From: Flavobacterium sp.
Lineage (GTDB): Bacteria > Bacteroidota > Bacteroidia > Flavobacteriales > Flavobacteriaceae
Length of the DNA: 64,000 nt
Direction: 5' to 3'
Assembly (NCBI GenBank): GCA_023259675.1
Contig: JALRGT010000004.1
Coordinates: 1 to 64,000 of the forward strand
The number at the start of each line of letters is the position of its first letter. The first letter of the stretch is position 1. The notes below the pieces were generated by a model. It saw only the letters and a program-made list of their open reading frames with translations. It did no database searches and was not told the DNA's origin. Below are positions 9,558 through 16,608 of the stretch, in pieces. The position numbers and the translations under genes are program-made.

Positions 9558-10532
9558 ATGAAAAATATTGCCATCATCATGGGCGGCTATTCCAGCGAAT
9601 ACAAAATCTCCCTTATTAGCGGAAACGTGGTTTATAAATTCTTGGACAAAACCAAATACAACGGATTCCGAATCCATATTTTTAAAGAAAAATGGGTTTT
9701 TGTTGATGACAATGACACCGAATTTCCGATCGATAAAAATGATTTCTCGGTAACGGTAAACGGAAACAAAATCACGTTTGACTGTGTGTTTAATGCCATT
9801 CACGGTACGCCGGGCGAAGATGGATTGATGCAAGCTTATTTTGAATTGCTTAATATTCCACAATCCTCCTGCGATTATTACCAAGCAGCTTTAACGTTCA
9901 ACAAGAGAGATTTATTGTCGGTTTTAAAACCTTATGGCATCAAAACGGCCACTTCCTATTATTTAAACAAAGGAGACAGCATCAATACTGATGAAATAGT
10001 AAACAAAGTAGGATTGCCTTGTTTTGTAAAACCCAACAAAGCGGGTTCCAGTTTTGGAATTTCGAAAGTAAAAACAACTGCCGAATTACCTATCGCCATA
10101 GAAGTCGCTTATAAAGAAGATAACGAAATCATCATCGAAAGTTTCTTGGACGGTACCGAAGTTTCTGTAGGGGTAATCAATTACAAAGGAACAATCACCG
10201 TTTTACCAATCACCGAAATTGTTTCCGAAAATGATTTCTTTGATTACGAGGCCAAATATTTGGGTAAATCACAAGAAATTACACCGGCAAGAATCTCTGA
10301 CGAGATGACCCAAAAAGTGGGCGAAATTGCCAAGAGAGCTTATGAAGTACTAAAGATGAAAGGATTCTCTCGTAGTGAATTCATTATCGTAAACGGAGAG
10401 CCACACATGCTGGAGATGAACACCATTCCGGGATTAACCACCGAAAGTTTGATTCCGCAACAAGCCCAAGCTGCAGGTATTTCTCTGGAAGATTTATTCA
10501 CCAACGCAATAGAATTGGCACTAATCCCATAA
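9558..10532 (+). CDS. ddl: D-alanine--D-alanine ligase
   Basis: 324 residues of the ATP-grasp superfamily: an N-terminal lid (GGYSSEYKISLISG), GTPGEDGLMQAYFE, the central ATP-grasp segment (PCFVKPNKAGSSFGISKV) and the C-terminal metal-binding region (EMNTIPGLTTESLIPQ). It makes the D-Ala-D-Ala dipeptide for peptidoglycan precursors in the cytoplasm. Divergent from the PASTA/rluD pair and 3 bp from the following TMEM175-like gene, suggesting co-transcription. The hairpin just before the start codon may regulate it. Confidence 0.96.
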   Translation: MKNIAIIMGGYSSEYKISLISGNVVYKFLDKTKYNGFRIHIFKEKWVFVDDNDTEFPIDKNDFSVTVNGNKITFDCVFNAIHGTPGEDGLMQAYFELLNIPQSSCDYYQAALTFNKRDLLSVLKPYGIKTATSYYLNKGDSINTDEIVNKVGLPCFVKPNKAGSSFGISKVKTTAELPIAIEVAYKEDNEIIIESFLDGTEVSVGVINYKGTITVLPITEIVSENDFFDYEAKYLGKSQEITPARISDEMTQKVGEIAKRAYEVLKMKGFSRSEFIIVNGEPHMLEMNTIPGLTTESLIPQQAQAAGISLEDLFTNAIELALIP

Positions 10533-10535
10533 AAA

Positions 10536-11114
10536 ATGAACAAAAACAGAGTCGAAGCCTTTAGCGATGGTGTGTTGGCAATTATTATCACGATCATGAT
10601 TATCGAGATAAAAGCGCCGCACGAAAACAGTTTTGAAGCACTGGTTCCGTTGATTCCCATCTTTTTGAGTTACCTTTTAAGTTTCGCTTACATTGGGATT
10701 TATTGGAACAACCACCATCACCTTTTTCAGGCCACCAAAACCATAAACGGAACAGTGCTTTGGCTAAACATGCATTTGTTGTTTTGGCTTTCACTCATTC
10801 CCTTTGCCACAAGTTGGATTGGTGAAGAACATTTTGCCTCAGTCCCCATGAGTATTTATGGTTTTGTTTTATTGATGTGCGCTATCGCCTACAATCTACT
10901 ACAAAACAAATTGATTCATTTGCATGGCGAAGAATCAATTTTGCAACAGGCCATAAAAAAGGACAAAAAAGGAAAAATATCATTGCTTTGTTATATCGCA
11001 GCGATTCCATTGGCGTTTGTTTCCACTTGGATTTCCGGACTATTATTTATTGCCGTTGCCTTATTATGGATCGTGCCGGACCGCAGAATTGAGAGTTTGA
11101 TTAACAAAGAATAG
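10536..11114 (+). CDS. TMEM175-type potassium channel family protein (DUF1211)
   Basis: 192 residues, about six transmembrane helices, starting with the diagnostic RVEAFSDGVLAIIITIM helix; the FSD motif is the signature of bacterial TMEM175 channels, which are tetrameric K+-permeable channels lacking the classical selectivity-filter sequence. Length fits bacterial members (about 190-220). It follows ddl by 3 bp and is followed by a terminator, so it is the last gene of that transcript. Confidence 0.88.
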   Translation: MNKNRVEAFSDGVLAIIITIMIIEIKAPHENSFEALVPLIPIFLSYLLSFAYIGIYWNNHHHLFQATKTINGTVLWLNMHLLFWLSLIPFATSWIGEEHFASVPMSIYGFVLLMCAIAYNLLQNKLIHLHGEESILQQAIKKDKKGKISLLCYIAAIPLAFVSTWISGLLFIAVALLWIVPDRRIESLINKE

Positions 11115-11128
11115 TTACCCTAAAAACA

Positions 11129-11163
11129 CAAAAGCCATGAAGATATTTTCGTGGCTTTTGTTT
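11129..11163 (+). terminator. Terminator after the TMEM175-like gene
   Basis: 13-bp stem with one G-T mismatch (11129-11141 with 11148-11160) followed by TTT; 15 bp downstream of the stop codon. Confidence 0.7.
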
Positions 11164-11377
11164 ATAATAAAGTATTGTATTCGAGAATAGTTTTCCCCAT
11201 TCTCGTCTTTCCTAGGAACAAGGAATGGCCATAACGAAAGTGACGGATATATTCAACACGAGTTTCTTTACTTTGGCTGTTCGCTATCGCTCGGGTATTC
11301 GTGCTACTCACGCAACAAAGCATCTATGTAAAAGCAGTAAATTGCCCCTTAACTGTTGGCGGCATACCCTTTTACCG
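11164..11377. other. Left edge of the first accessory island
   Basis: About 210 bp of non-coding DNA between the ddl-TMEM175 terminator and the epimerase stop codon. On the minus strand it carries CCGCCAAC at 11355-11362, resembling the AAC end of the cassette-associated repeats, and a GC-richer stretch (about 11274-11300) that shares the CGAGCGATAGCGA core with DNA at 13112-13124. I read it as a degenerate recombination border, with low confidence. Confidence 0.3.
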
Positions 11378-12391
11378 TCAATTAAAACGTTTTTCATTCT
11401 CACGCAAATATTTCATAGCTTCTTTTACGGCTTGTGCTGAGTTCTTTGGGCTGAAACCTAATTCTGTCCGTGCTATTGAGATATCAAAGTCTTGTTGAAG
11501 TCCCGAAAACATTGCAATGTCTTTCGTTGTCAGCAAAGGTGCTTTTCCGCTTATTTTACTTCCGATTCCCATAAACCACGCAACTGCAAAAAGTATTGGT
11601 TTTGGCACTGCCATAGGCAATTTGATTTTCAGTTCGGGAAAAAGTTCTCGTGCAATTTTTGTTGTGTCTTTAATTGACGTACATTTTTCGTTTGCCAGAA
11701 TGTAGCGTGCTCCGTTCCTGCCTTTTGTGGCTGCCAGATAACAGCCTTCGGCTACGTCTTTCACATCAATCCAATTCAATGTAATGTTGGTTTCTACCGG
11801 AATTTGTTTTTTCAGAATTAAGTTGATGATGTTATAAGAAATATTTAATGGAGCAAACGCTTCACCGCCAATCATTGCGGCAGGTAATACGGCCACCAGT
11901 TCAATGTTGTGCTTTTTCGCCAATTCGAATGCCAGCTTTTCTCCGTCATTTTTTGAGTTATAATACATATCTCTCCGGTCGGGATTATAGCCGTAACTTT
12001 CTTTTGTGGGAAGTTCTGAATAGTCCAATGCTGCAATCGAACTCACATAAACAATTCGCTTTACGCCCGCTTCGGCTGCGGCTTCTATAGTGTTTCGTGT
12101 TCCTTCAAGATTTACATCATAGATTTCTTTTTTAGGGTCTTTAGCCCAAAGTTTAAAAGCTGCGCCTACAGCATAAAACGTTTCAACACCTTGTAAAGCA
12201 TTTATCAAAGATTGTTTGTTGGTGATGTCGGCTTGCACCACTTCGCAATTCAATCCGGCAAAGGGCTCTTTGTTTTTGATGTTGCGAACCGAAGCCCGAA
12301 CAGGAATGCCTTTTTCAATGAGTAATCTCACTAAGTTGTTACCAAGATGTCCGTTTGCACCTGTAACCAATGCTAAATTTTTCTGTGCCAT
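11378..12391 (-). CDS. NAD-dependent epimerase/dehydratase family protein (extended SDR)
   Basis: 337 residues. N-terminal Rossmann nucleotide-binding motif TGANGHLG (about 10-17), VSSIAAL for the catalytic Ser region and YYNSK as the Tyr-x3-Lys pair. The overall pattern resembles dihydroflavonol reductase/3-beta-HSD-like extended SDRs. Substrate unknown. It lies 63 bp downstream of a Crp-family regulator in the same orientation, so that regulator may control it. Base composition is noticeably richer in GC than the neighbouring cassette genes, suggesting a separate origin. Confidence 0.88.
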   Translation of the reverse strand: MAQKNLALVTGANGHLGNNLVRLLIEKGIPVRASVRNIKNKEPFAGLNCEVVQADITNKQSLINALQGVETFYAVGAAFKLWAKDPKKEIYDVNLEGTRNTIEAAAEAGVKRIVYVSSIAALDYSELPTKESYGYNPDRRDMYYNSKNDGEKLAFELAKKHNIELVAVLPAAMIGGEAFAPLNISYNIINLILKKQIPVETNITLNWIDVKDVAEGCYLAATKGRNGARYILANEKCTSIKDTTKIARELFPELKIKLPMAVPKPILFAVAWFMGIGSKISGKAPLLTTKDIAMFSGLQQDFDISIARTELGFSPKNSAQAVKEAMKYLRENEKRFN

Positions 12392-12454
12392 ATTTTTTAT
12401 GTTTAATTATGGTACAAAATTCAACATTGGTTTTTCAAACGCACTTCGCAAATG

Positions 12455-13024
12455 TTACTTAATGATTTCTTTTCGTATTCTGCTTAAACTTTTCGGGTTC
12501 ATGCCCAAAAACGAAGCAATGTATTGCAACGGAACGTTGTGCAGAATGTGCGGATAGTTGTCAATGAGCTTTTGATAACGCTGTTCCGCGGTGAGTGTCG
12601 CCAATTCTTTGGAGCGATTTTCGTTGTAGGCGAGTGATTGTTGAAAAACCAAAATACTGAAATCTTTAAAAACTGTGCTTTGCTGTGTCAATAAATCTAA
12701 ATTGTCTTTGGTAATTCTAAGCAATTCACATTCCGTAATGCACTCTAAAGTTTCGTTGGCCTTTGTCTGATTGATAAAGTTGAAATACGAAGTAATAAAC
12801 CCAGGAGGACAATTGATGTGGGTTGTGACTTCATCGCCTTTGTCGTTGTAGTGAAACAGCCGCACAAAGCCCGACACCACAAAATACAAGTGTTTCGGGA
12901 TTTTTCCTTCTTCTTCAAGGATACAGTTTTTCGGGAAAAGCGCAGGCTCAAAATACTGTTCGCATAACGCTTTATCGGCAAGCGTTACGTTTTGAGCAAT
13001 GAGTTTCAGTAGTTGTCCGTGCAT
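12455..13024 (-). CDS. Crp/Fnr family transcriptional regulator (cyclic nucleotide-binding fold)
   Basis: 189 residues: a cNMP-binding beta-barrel (about 20-115, with EEEGKIPKHLYFVVSG) and a C-terminal helix-turn-helix (QYIASFLGMNPKSLSRIRKE). This short Bacteroidetes subfamily typically sits beside a single metabolic gene. The next gene downstream is the SDR protein, the likely target or partner. No Fe-S cysteine cluster of the Fnr type is seen. Start ATG at 13024 has no competing upstream start. Confidence 0.88.
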   Translation of the reverse strand: MHGQLLKLIAQNVTLADKALCEQYFEPALFPKNCILEEEGKIPKHLYFVVSGFVRLFHYNDKGDEVTTHINCPPGFITSYFNFINQTKANETLECITECELLRITKDNLDLLTQQSTVFKDFSILVFQQSLAYNENRSKELATLTAEQRYQKLIDNYPHILHNVPLQYIASFLGMNPKSLSRIRKEIIK

Positions 13025-13054
13025 TTTGCAAAGTTAGAAAATTAGTTTTAGTGT

Positions 13055-13112
13055 CGCTAATAGTGTTACAGTGGGTTTGGAACTAAATTAAGCCCTATTT
13101 TCGGATTTGCCA
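13055..13112 (-). repeat. Half copy of cassette-associated repeat, class I
   Basis: On the plus strand GGGTTTGGAACTAAATTAAG and the adjoining CCCTATTTTCGGATTTGCC match one half of the full class I repeat at 15558-15683 almost base for base; the other half is absent and replaced by unrelated GC-richer sequence. It lies between the 56-residue membrane gene and the Crp gene, and looks like a recombined or decayed cassette end. Confidence 0.7.
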
Positions 13113-13172
13113 CGAGCGATAGCGATTTACATCACCAGCCACACGAAAGGATTCATCGGTGGCGGGGGATTT

Positions 13173-13343
13173 TTAAAAAAAATCGATAATAAAAAAGTAA
13201 AATAAGACCCATATTCCTATAAAAAACAGTCCAAGGTATAAATTATTTAAATTTTTATTTAAGTCTTTTTTAATTATAAGATGGTATAAAATCCAACCTA
13301 TAAAAGCGATTATTAAACCTATTACCATTCCAACTCTTGACAT
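13173..13343 (-). CDS. Small two-helix membrane protein, 56 residues
   Basis: ATG at 13343, stop at 13173. The product begins MSRVGMVIGLIIAFIGWILY and has two hydrophobic helices (about 5-24 and 36-54) joined by a basic loop (KKDLNKNLNN). No family recognised. It fills the space between two cassette-associated repeats in the same orientation as its neighbours, which supports it being a real cassette gene. Too short for confident function; small two-helix proteins in such arrays can be toxins, but nothing here shows that. Confidence 0.6.
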   Translation of the reverse strand: MSRVGMVIGLIIAFIGWILYHLIIKKDLNKNLNNLYLGLFFIGIWVLFYFFIIDFF

Positions 13344-13428
13344 AATTTATTTTTTTAGTATTATACGATTAATTCCTAATTGTCTAATAGTTATTTAATT
13401 TCCATGTCACATTTCTTGCAAAGCCAAT

Positions 13429-13545
13429 AACGTTTTACCTCTTTGAGATGGCTGGAAGTTCGTAACCACTGAGTTTTCGGCTTAACGAAAACTTGATGCG
13501 AAACGGTAAGACCACTAAAGCCTTGTCTATTGTGTAACTGTTGTT
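13429..13545 (-). repeat. Cassette-associated repeat, class II (site D)
   Basis: 117 bp from AAC (13429-13431) to GTT (13543-13545) in plus-strand reading. It contains the conserved class II core shared with 14209-14325 and 42713-42828 (for example TTTTCGGCTTAACGA, CCACTAAA and CTCTTTGAGAT). Located directly 3' of the 81-residue gene; the next cassette starts at its GTT end as read on the minus strand. attC-like in position and terminal triplets. Confidence 0.75.
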
Positions 13546-13562
13546 ATAGGGCATTTTTCTTA

Positions 13563-13808
13563 TCATTTTGTCTCTAAAAAATATCCTCTAAATGAATAAT
13601 CAGGGTCTTTTAGTTTCCATTTTTGTTTACAAATCAAGCATTCATAAATGTATTCTCCATCATCTTTGTCTCTTTTGCCGTCACGCTTAAATTCTAAATT
13701 CTTCATTTTGTTAGAGCCTAACTTTTTAGTCAACTCCAAGTCAAAGTCTAACCAATCTTTTTCTGATGGAAATGAATTATATTCTTTTTCAAAACAATTA
13801 TTACACAT
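13563..13808 (-). CDS. Small zinc-ribbon-like hypothetical protein
   Basis: 81 residues with two CxxC pairs (Cys2/Cys5 and Cys57/Cys60 in YECLICKQKW), the layout of a zinc ribbon or knuckle. Otherwise charged and soluble, with no membrane segment. Family not recognised. It starts 5 bp after the upstream pseudogene, so both sit in one two-gene cassette and were probably co-expressed. Function unknown; a partner role for the upstream product is only inference from adjacency. Confidence 0.65.
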   Translation of the reverse strand: MCNNCFEKEYNSFPSEKDWLDFDLELTKKLGSNKMKNLEFKRDGKRDKDDGEYIYECLICKQKWKLKDPDYSFRGYFLETK

Positions 13809-13813
13809 TACTT

Positions 13814-14173
13814 TTACTTGTCATTTAATTCAGTTGTCCATTCGATATTTCCTTTTTTTTCTCTGCACAACTCAATACTTCCCATACCATAGTTGTAACA
13901 AAGAGAATATTCCACGTTTCGTTCTTCGATAAACTTTCTCAAGGCTGATGAAATAGTGAGCATTCTTGAGAATAATTGCTTCGTTTCGCTCAATTCATTT
14001 AGGGCTCTGGTTTTTGATATATTTTTAAGCTCATAACTCTCTATCCAACCAGAAACGAAAAAATTATTTTTCTTATCGCATCCAAATGTCAAGTCACCTA
14101 TTGTAAATGGATGTCCATCTGAAAGTAAAATGATTGCATTTTTGATTCTATCTGTCTATTCTTTTTCGTTCAT
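13814..14173 (-). pseudogene. Hypothetical gene interrupted by an in-frame TAG at codon 6
   Basis: An ATG at 14173, with an AAAGGAG-like Shine-Dalgarno 18 bp upstream, opens a frame MNEKE-stop-TDRIKNAIILLSDG that then continues without interruption for 114 codons. The TAG (14156-14158) differs by one base from CAG (Gln). After it no ATG exists before the conserved-looking region; the only restart is a TTG at 14092 giving 92 residues. I read it as a recently inactivated 119-residue gene. Truncated expression from TTG, or suppression, cannot be excluded. No family recognised. Confidence 0.65.
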
Positions 14174-14208
14174 TATTATTATCTTGGTGCTCCTTTAAAA
14201 TGCCCAAT

Positions 14209-14325
14209 AACGTTTCGCCTCTTTGAGATAGCACGAAGTTCGTGACCTTCCAGTTTTCGGCTTAACGACAAATTGATGCAAAAAGGTAATTCCACTAAAT
14301 TCGCAAATGGCACAAGGTGTGTGTT
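14209..14325 (-). repeat. Cassette-associated repeat, class II (site B)
   Basis: 117 bp from AAC (14209-14211) to GTT (14323-14325). Same conserved core as site D (CTCTTTGAGATAG, TTTTCGGCTTAACGA, CCACTAAA). It immediately follows the HEPN gene stop codon (14348) and precedes the next cassette. Its outer edge GTTGCCAGTAGTTGT (14323-14337) is the inverse of the cassette's own left end at 15546-15560 (14 of 15 matches). Confidence 0.78.
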
Positions 14326-14347
14326 GCCAGTAGTTGTTTTATAAAGC

Positions 14348-15514
14348 TCAATTTAATTTTTTCTTTTGCATATCCTCGAATTCATGTTTATTAAAATAAA
14401 TAAGTCCTCGGACTACATCTCTTTTTGATAAACCAAGTTCATTTGAAATTTTATCAATGATATCTATTTCCCATGGAATCGGAGGCAATTGCTCTTTTAT
14501 TTTAAATAATGTTTCTTTAGAAAGTGGAGGAAGTTGTTTTTTCTTTTTAATGAGATATTCAACCTTTATTTTATTTTTTGATGCAAAATTGTCAACTATT
14601 TTTATGTAATTTTCGATTTCTCTATTTTTTCCTGCTACAGAAATAATAAATTTTTTTGTATCTATGTCTTCTCTGTCTCGAAGAATATTGCCGAACATGA
14701 CAGGTTGATCATCTATCCAAAATTCATAGTTAAAATTAAATATCTCTGGTTTTCCTTTTAAAATTTCTACTGAGAATCTTATTTGTTTCTCAGGTTTTTT
14801 AGATTGCTGTATTTTATAGTATTCATCCTTGAATTTTATATCAAGTAATTCTTCAATTTGATTACCGAATGCATTGAAATCATTAATACAATTCATTAGG
14901 TAATCTTCACCAATTGAAAGGGTTAAAATATTAGACTCATGTTTTTTTCGATAAATGTCATCCGTTTTACCTAATCGATGAACGAGAATATGTCTTTGGT
15001 CGTGATATTTTAATAATTTTTTAAATTCTGGTGAAGTAATATTAATATTTATATCAAAAGTATTATTGTAATATCTTACTAGTTCAGAAATTCCACCATT
15101 TTTAACTTCTTTTAGTTCTGTTTTTATAAGTTTATTAATTATGTCTGCTGTTGATTTGAAAGATAATAATTCATTATAATCGAATTTTAAATCTTTTTTT
15201 AAATTTTTAAACGGTAATTTGTTTTTTCTAAAAATTTCTAAGATTGAATCTTTCATGTAAACTTCTAATGCAGAAATCACTCGAATAAAAACAATTTCAC
15301 TCAAGTTCTTTTCGTTTGCACTTGTTGAATTTGATTTTTTTTTCCTATAAAAATTTGGTTGTTGCTCAATCTTTATATCCAAATTCAATAAGTCTTCAGA
15401 ATGTTTTCTTTTTAGCGTTAAAAAATAGTCAGTTTGATTGTATGCATAAATCGTAGCTAGGTAAAATTCGCGAAGTCTTTTTAATTCTTGATTAAAATTA
15501 GCAAATGCTGTCAT
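14348..15514 (-). CDS. HEPN-like domain protein in a gene cassette (candidate ribonuclease)
   Basis: 388 residues. The N-terminal half is helical and resembles HEPN proteins of the RiboL-PSP/MAE_28990 type: a FIRVISALEVYMKDSI helix and an R174-x4-H179 motif (RHILVHR), the catalytic signature of RNA-cleaving HEPN domains. The C-terminal 170 residues are mixed alpha/beta, ending in a helical segment (NELGLSKRDVVRGL) that could bind nucleic acid. HEPN nucleases commonly act in toxin-antitoxin and anti-phage abortive systems. It is the only gene of its cassette, so any antitoxin would have to be internal or elsewhere. Confidence 0.65.
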   Translation of the reverse strand: MTAFANFNQELKRLREFYLATIYAYNQTDYFLTLKRKHSEDLLNLDIKIEQQPNFYRKKKSNSTSANEKNLSEIVFIRVISALEVYMKDSILEIFRKNKLPFKNLKKDLKFDYNELLSFKSTADIINKLIKTELKEVKNGGISELVRYYNNTFDININITSPEFKKLLKYHDQRHILVHRLGKTDDIYRKKHESNILTLSIGEDYLMNCINDFNAFGNQIEELLDIKFKDEYYKIQQSKKPEKQIRFSVEILKGKPEIFNFNYEFWIDDQPVMFGNILRDREDIDTKKFIISVAGKNREIENYIKIVDNFASKNKIKVEYLIKKKKQLPPLSKETLFKIKEQLPPIPWEIDIIDKISNELGLSKRDVVRGLIYFNKHEFEDMQKKKLN

Positions 15515-15557
15515 TATTTATTTTTGTGTTTTTACACGATTTTTTTACAATTACTGG

Positions 15558-15683
15558 CAACGTTCTGGCACTACAGCGGGTTTGGGACTAAATTAAGCCC
15601 TATTTTCGGATTTGCCAAATCATCCCAAATACAAAACCATCTTTCCATTAAGCCCAATGCCCAAATCCGTTGTAGTGGCTGTT
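15558..15683 (-). repeat. Cassette-associated repeat, class I (site A)
   Basis: 126 bp from AAC (15558-15560) to GTT (15681-15683). The two ends form an imperfect stem: CACTACAGCGGGTTTGGG near one end pairs with CCCAAATCCGTTGTAGTG near the other. About 95 percent identical by eye to the inversely oriented copy at 39920-40044, 24 kb away. The stop codon of the upstream cassette gene lies within its outer 10 bp. attC-like architecture. Confidence 0.8.
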
Positions 15684-16192
15684 ATACCACGTTTTTCTTT
15701 ATTTCTCTTTCGTAATCTGTGTCAAAACCAAGATAACTAATATCACTTAGTTTTATAATTTCGTTGTCACTCCAATTCGAATCTTCGTCAATTAAATGTA
15801 ATTTAACTGAATCATTTGTAGCCCATAATATTTTACCAACAAGAAATGAATCTTCATCATCATATGTAAAAATTGAAACTATTTCTGAAACTAAGCTTTT
15901 CAATGATTTCTCTAAATCTGTAAAGTCATTCAAATTAATGTTAGCTACCAAAATTTCTGAATTGTCATTTTTCAATTCTGCATAATCTTTTTCTTCCCAA
16001 GTTCTATATTTTTCAACGTCGCTGTTTTTCACAATAGTATATATATCCGTCAAACTTTCCGTTTTCTTCATCAAAATTTAGAAGCATAACTATTTCAGAG
16101 TTTGCTACAAGGCACTTTCCTGTGTAAACATCGTCTACATTTGGCGCAAGGTCAATATAGATTATTAATCTTTGTTCTGCTATTTCTTCCAT
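15682..16192 (-). pseudogene. Hypothetical cassette gene frameshifted in a TA tract
   Basis: An ATG at 16192 opens MEEIAEQRLIIYIDLAPNV and runs 48 codons to a short TATATATAT tract (16038-16046), after which that frame soon ends at a TGA. The continuation lies in a second frame (DIYTIVKNSDVEKYRTWEE) to 15682. Adding one TA unit restores a single 170-residue protein reading GYIYTIVKNSD across the joint. Composition on both sides matches one acidic soluble protein. Either a pseudogene or a slippage-switchable gene; family unknown. The cassette is bounded by matching 10-bp ends at 16214-16223 and 15681-15690. Confidence 0.7.
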
Positions 16193-16244
16193 TTGCAGTT
16201 ACGTGTTTAAAATGTGGTATAACTAATATATACTACTGACGAAA

Positions 16245-16282
16245 TCAGACCTATCACCCTAATTTTGGGTCGATAGGTCTGA
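16245..16282. repeat. Strong hairpin at island edge
   Basis: Arms TCAGACCTATC-ACCC (16245-16259) and its complement with one bulged base (16267-16282), 7-nt loop. It sits just outside the outermost cassette end. No adjacent T-run of terminator quality. It could mark an insertion border or encode a structured RNA. Confidence 0.55.
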
Positions 16283-16394
16283 CAAACCTCAGACTTTATT
16301 TTATTTCAAATATATAAAATTTATCTTATAAAATATTTTTGATTTACAAACAAAAATAGAATTACAATTACCGTGTTATAATGAGTATTTTTTC

Positions 16395-16540
16395 TAGCCC
16401 TGACAGCAGTGGAAAGCCGTTGCCGGTAGCAAACCGCTTTTTCTGGTGTGGGCAGAGCGACCAGAGGAAGCTCCTGCCCGCGCCTAAAAAAAGAGGTTCG
16501 ATGCCCAAACGCTTGCAACGAAGGGCAGGAAATGGCTCCT
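16395..16540 (+). ncRNA. GC-rich structured intergenic element, possibly a conserved Flavobacteria RNA or repeat
   Basis: About 146 bp markedly richer in GC than its surroundings. The outer ends pair (TAGCCCTG with the GGCTCCT end), and an inner stem pairs GGGCAG (16450-16455) with CTGCCC (16474-16479). From memory, elements with the frame TAGCCCTGA...GGAAATGGCTCC recur in Flavobacterium intergenic regions; the Rfam Flavo-1 motif is one possible identity, which I cannot verify here. The minus-strand reading frame through it is not protein-like. Confidence 0.4.
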
Positions 16541-16573
16541 AAAAAAAACTGTTACTCCTCCTAAAAAACTTTG

Positions 16574-16581
16574 TAACTTTG
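16574..16581 (+). promoter_or_regulatory. coaD promoter -7 box
   Basis: TAACTTTG matches the Bacteroidetes TAnnTTTG element, 27 bp ahead of the coaD ATG. No clear TTTG -33 element at consensus spacing. Confidence 0.55.
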
Positions 16582-16608
16582 TGGGTTCAACTTTTAGTTA
16601 TTTTTCTA

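Larger units (their letters stand above)
16193..16608. other. Right edge of the first island and coaD leader
   Basis: 416 bp without a credible protein gene. In order: the boundary of the first cassette (GTGGTATAAC at 16214-16223), a strong hairpin (16245-16282), AT-rich spacer, a GC-rich structured element (16395-16540) and the coaD promoter box (16574-16581). Confidence 0.6.

Noticed and set aside
11355..13060. Crp-epimerase pair as a regular cassette of array 1
   Set aside because: Its left edge (GTTGGCGGCATAC reading at 11355) and right edge (around 13051-13060) do not complement each other, and composition differs from the neighbours; kept only as a possible recombined unit.
13055..15683. 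IS element or transposon explanation for the repeats
   Set aside because: There is no transposase, no target-site duplication around individual units, and each repeat always lies 3' of a gene in the same orientation; the cassette-end complementarity is not a transposon feature.
16321..16518. Minus-strand open frame of 65 codons over the GC-rich element
   Set aside because: It translates a structured repeat-like element, has no RBS, no motif and an improbable composition; the RNA/repeat reading explains the DNA better.
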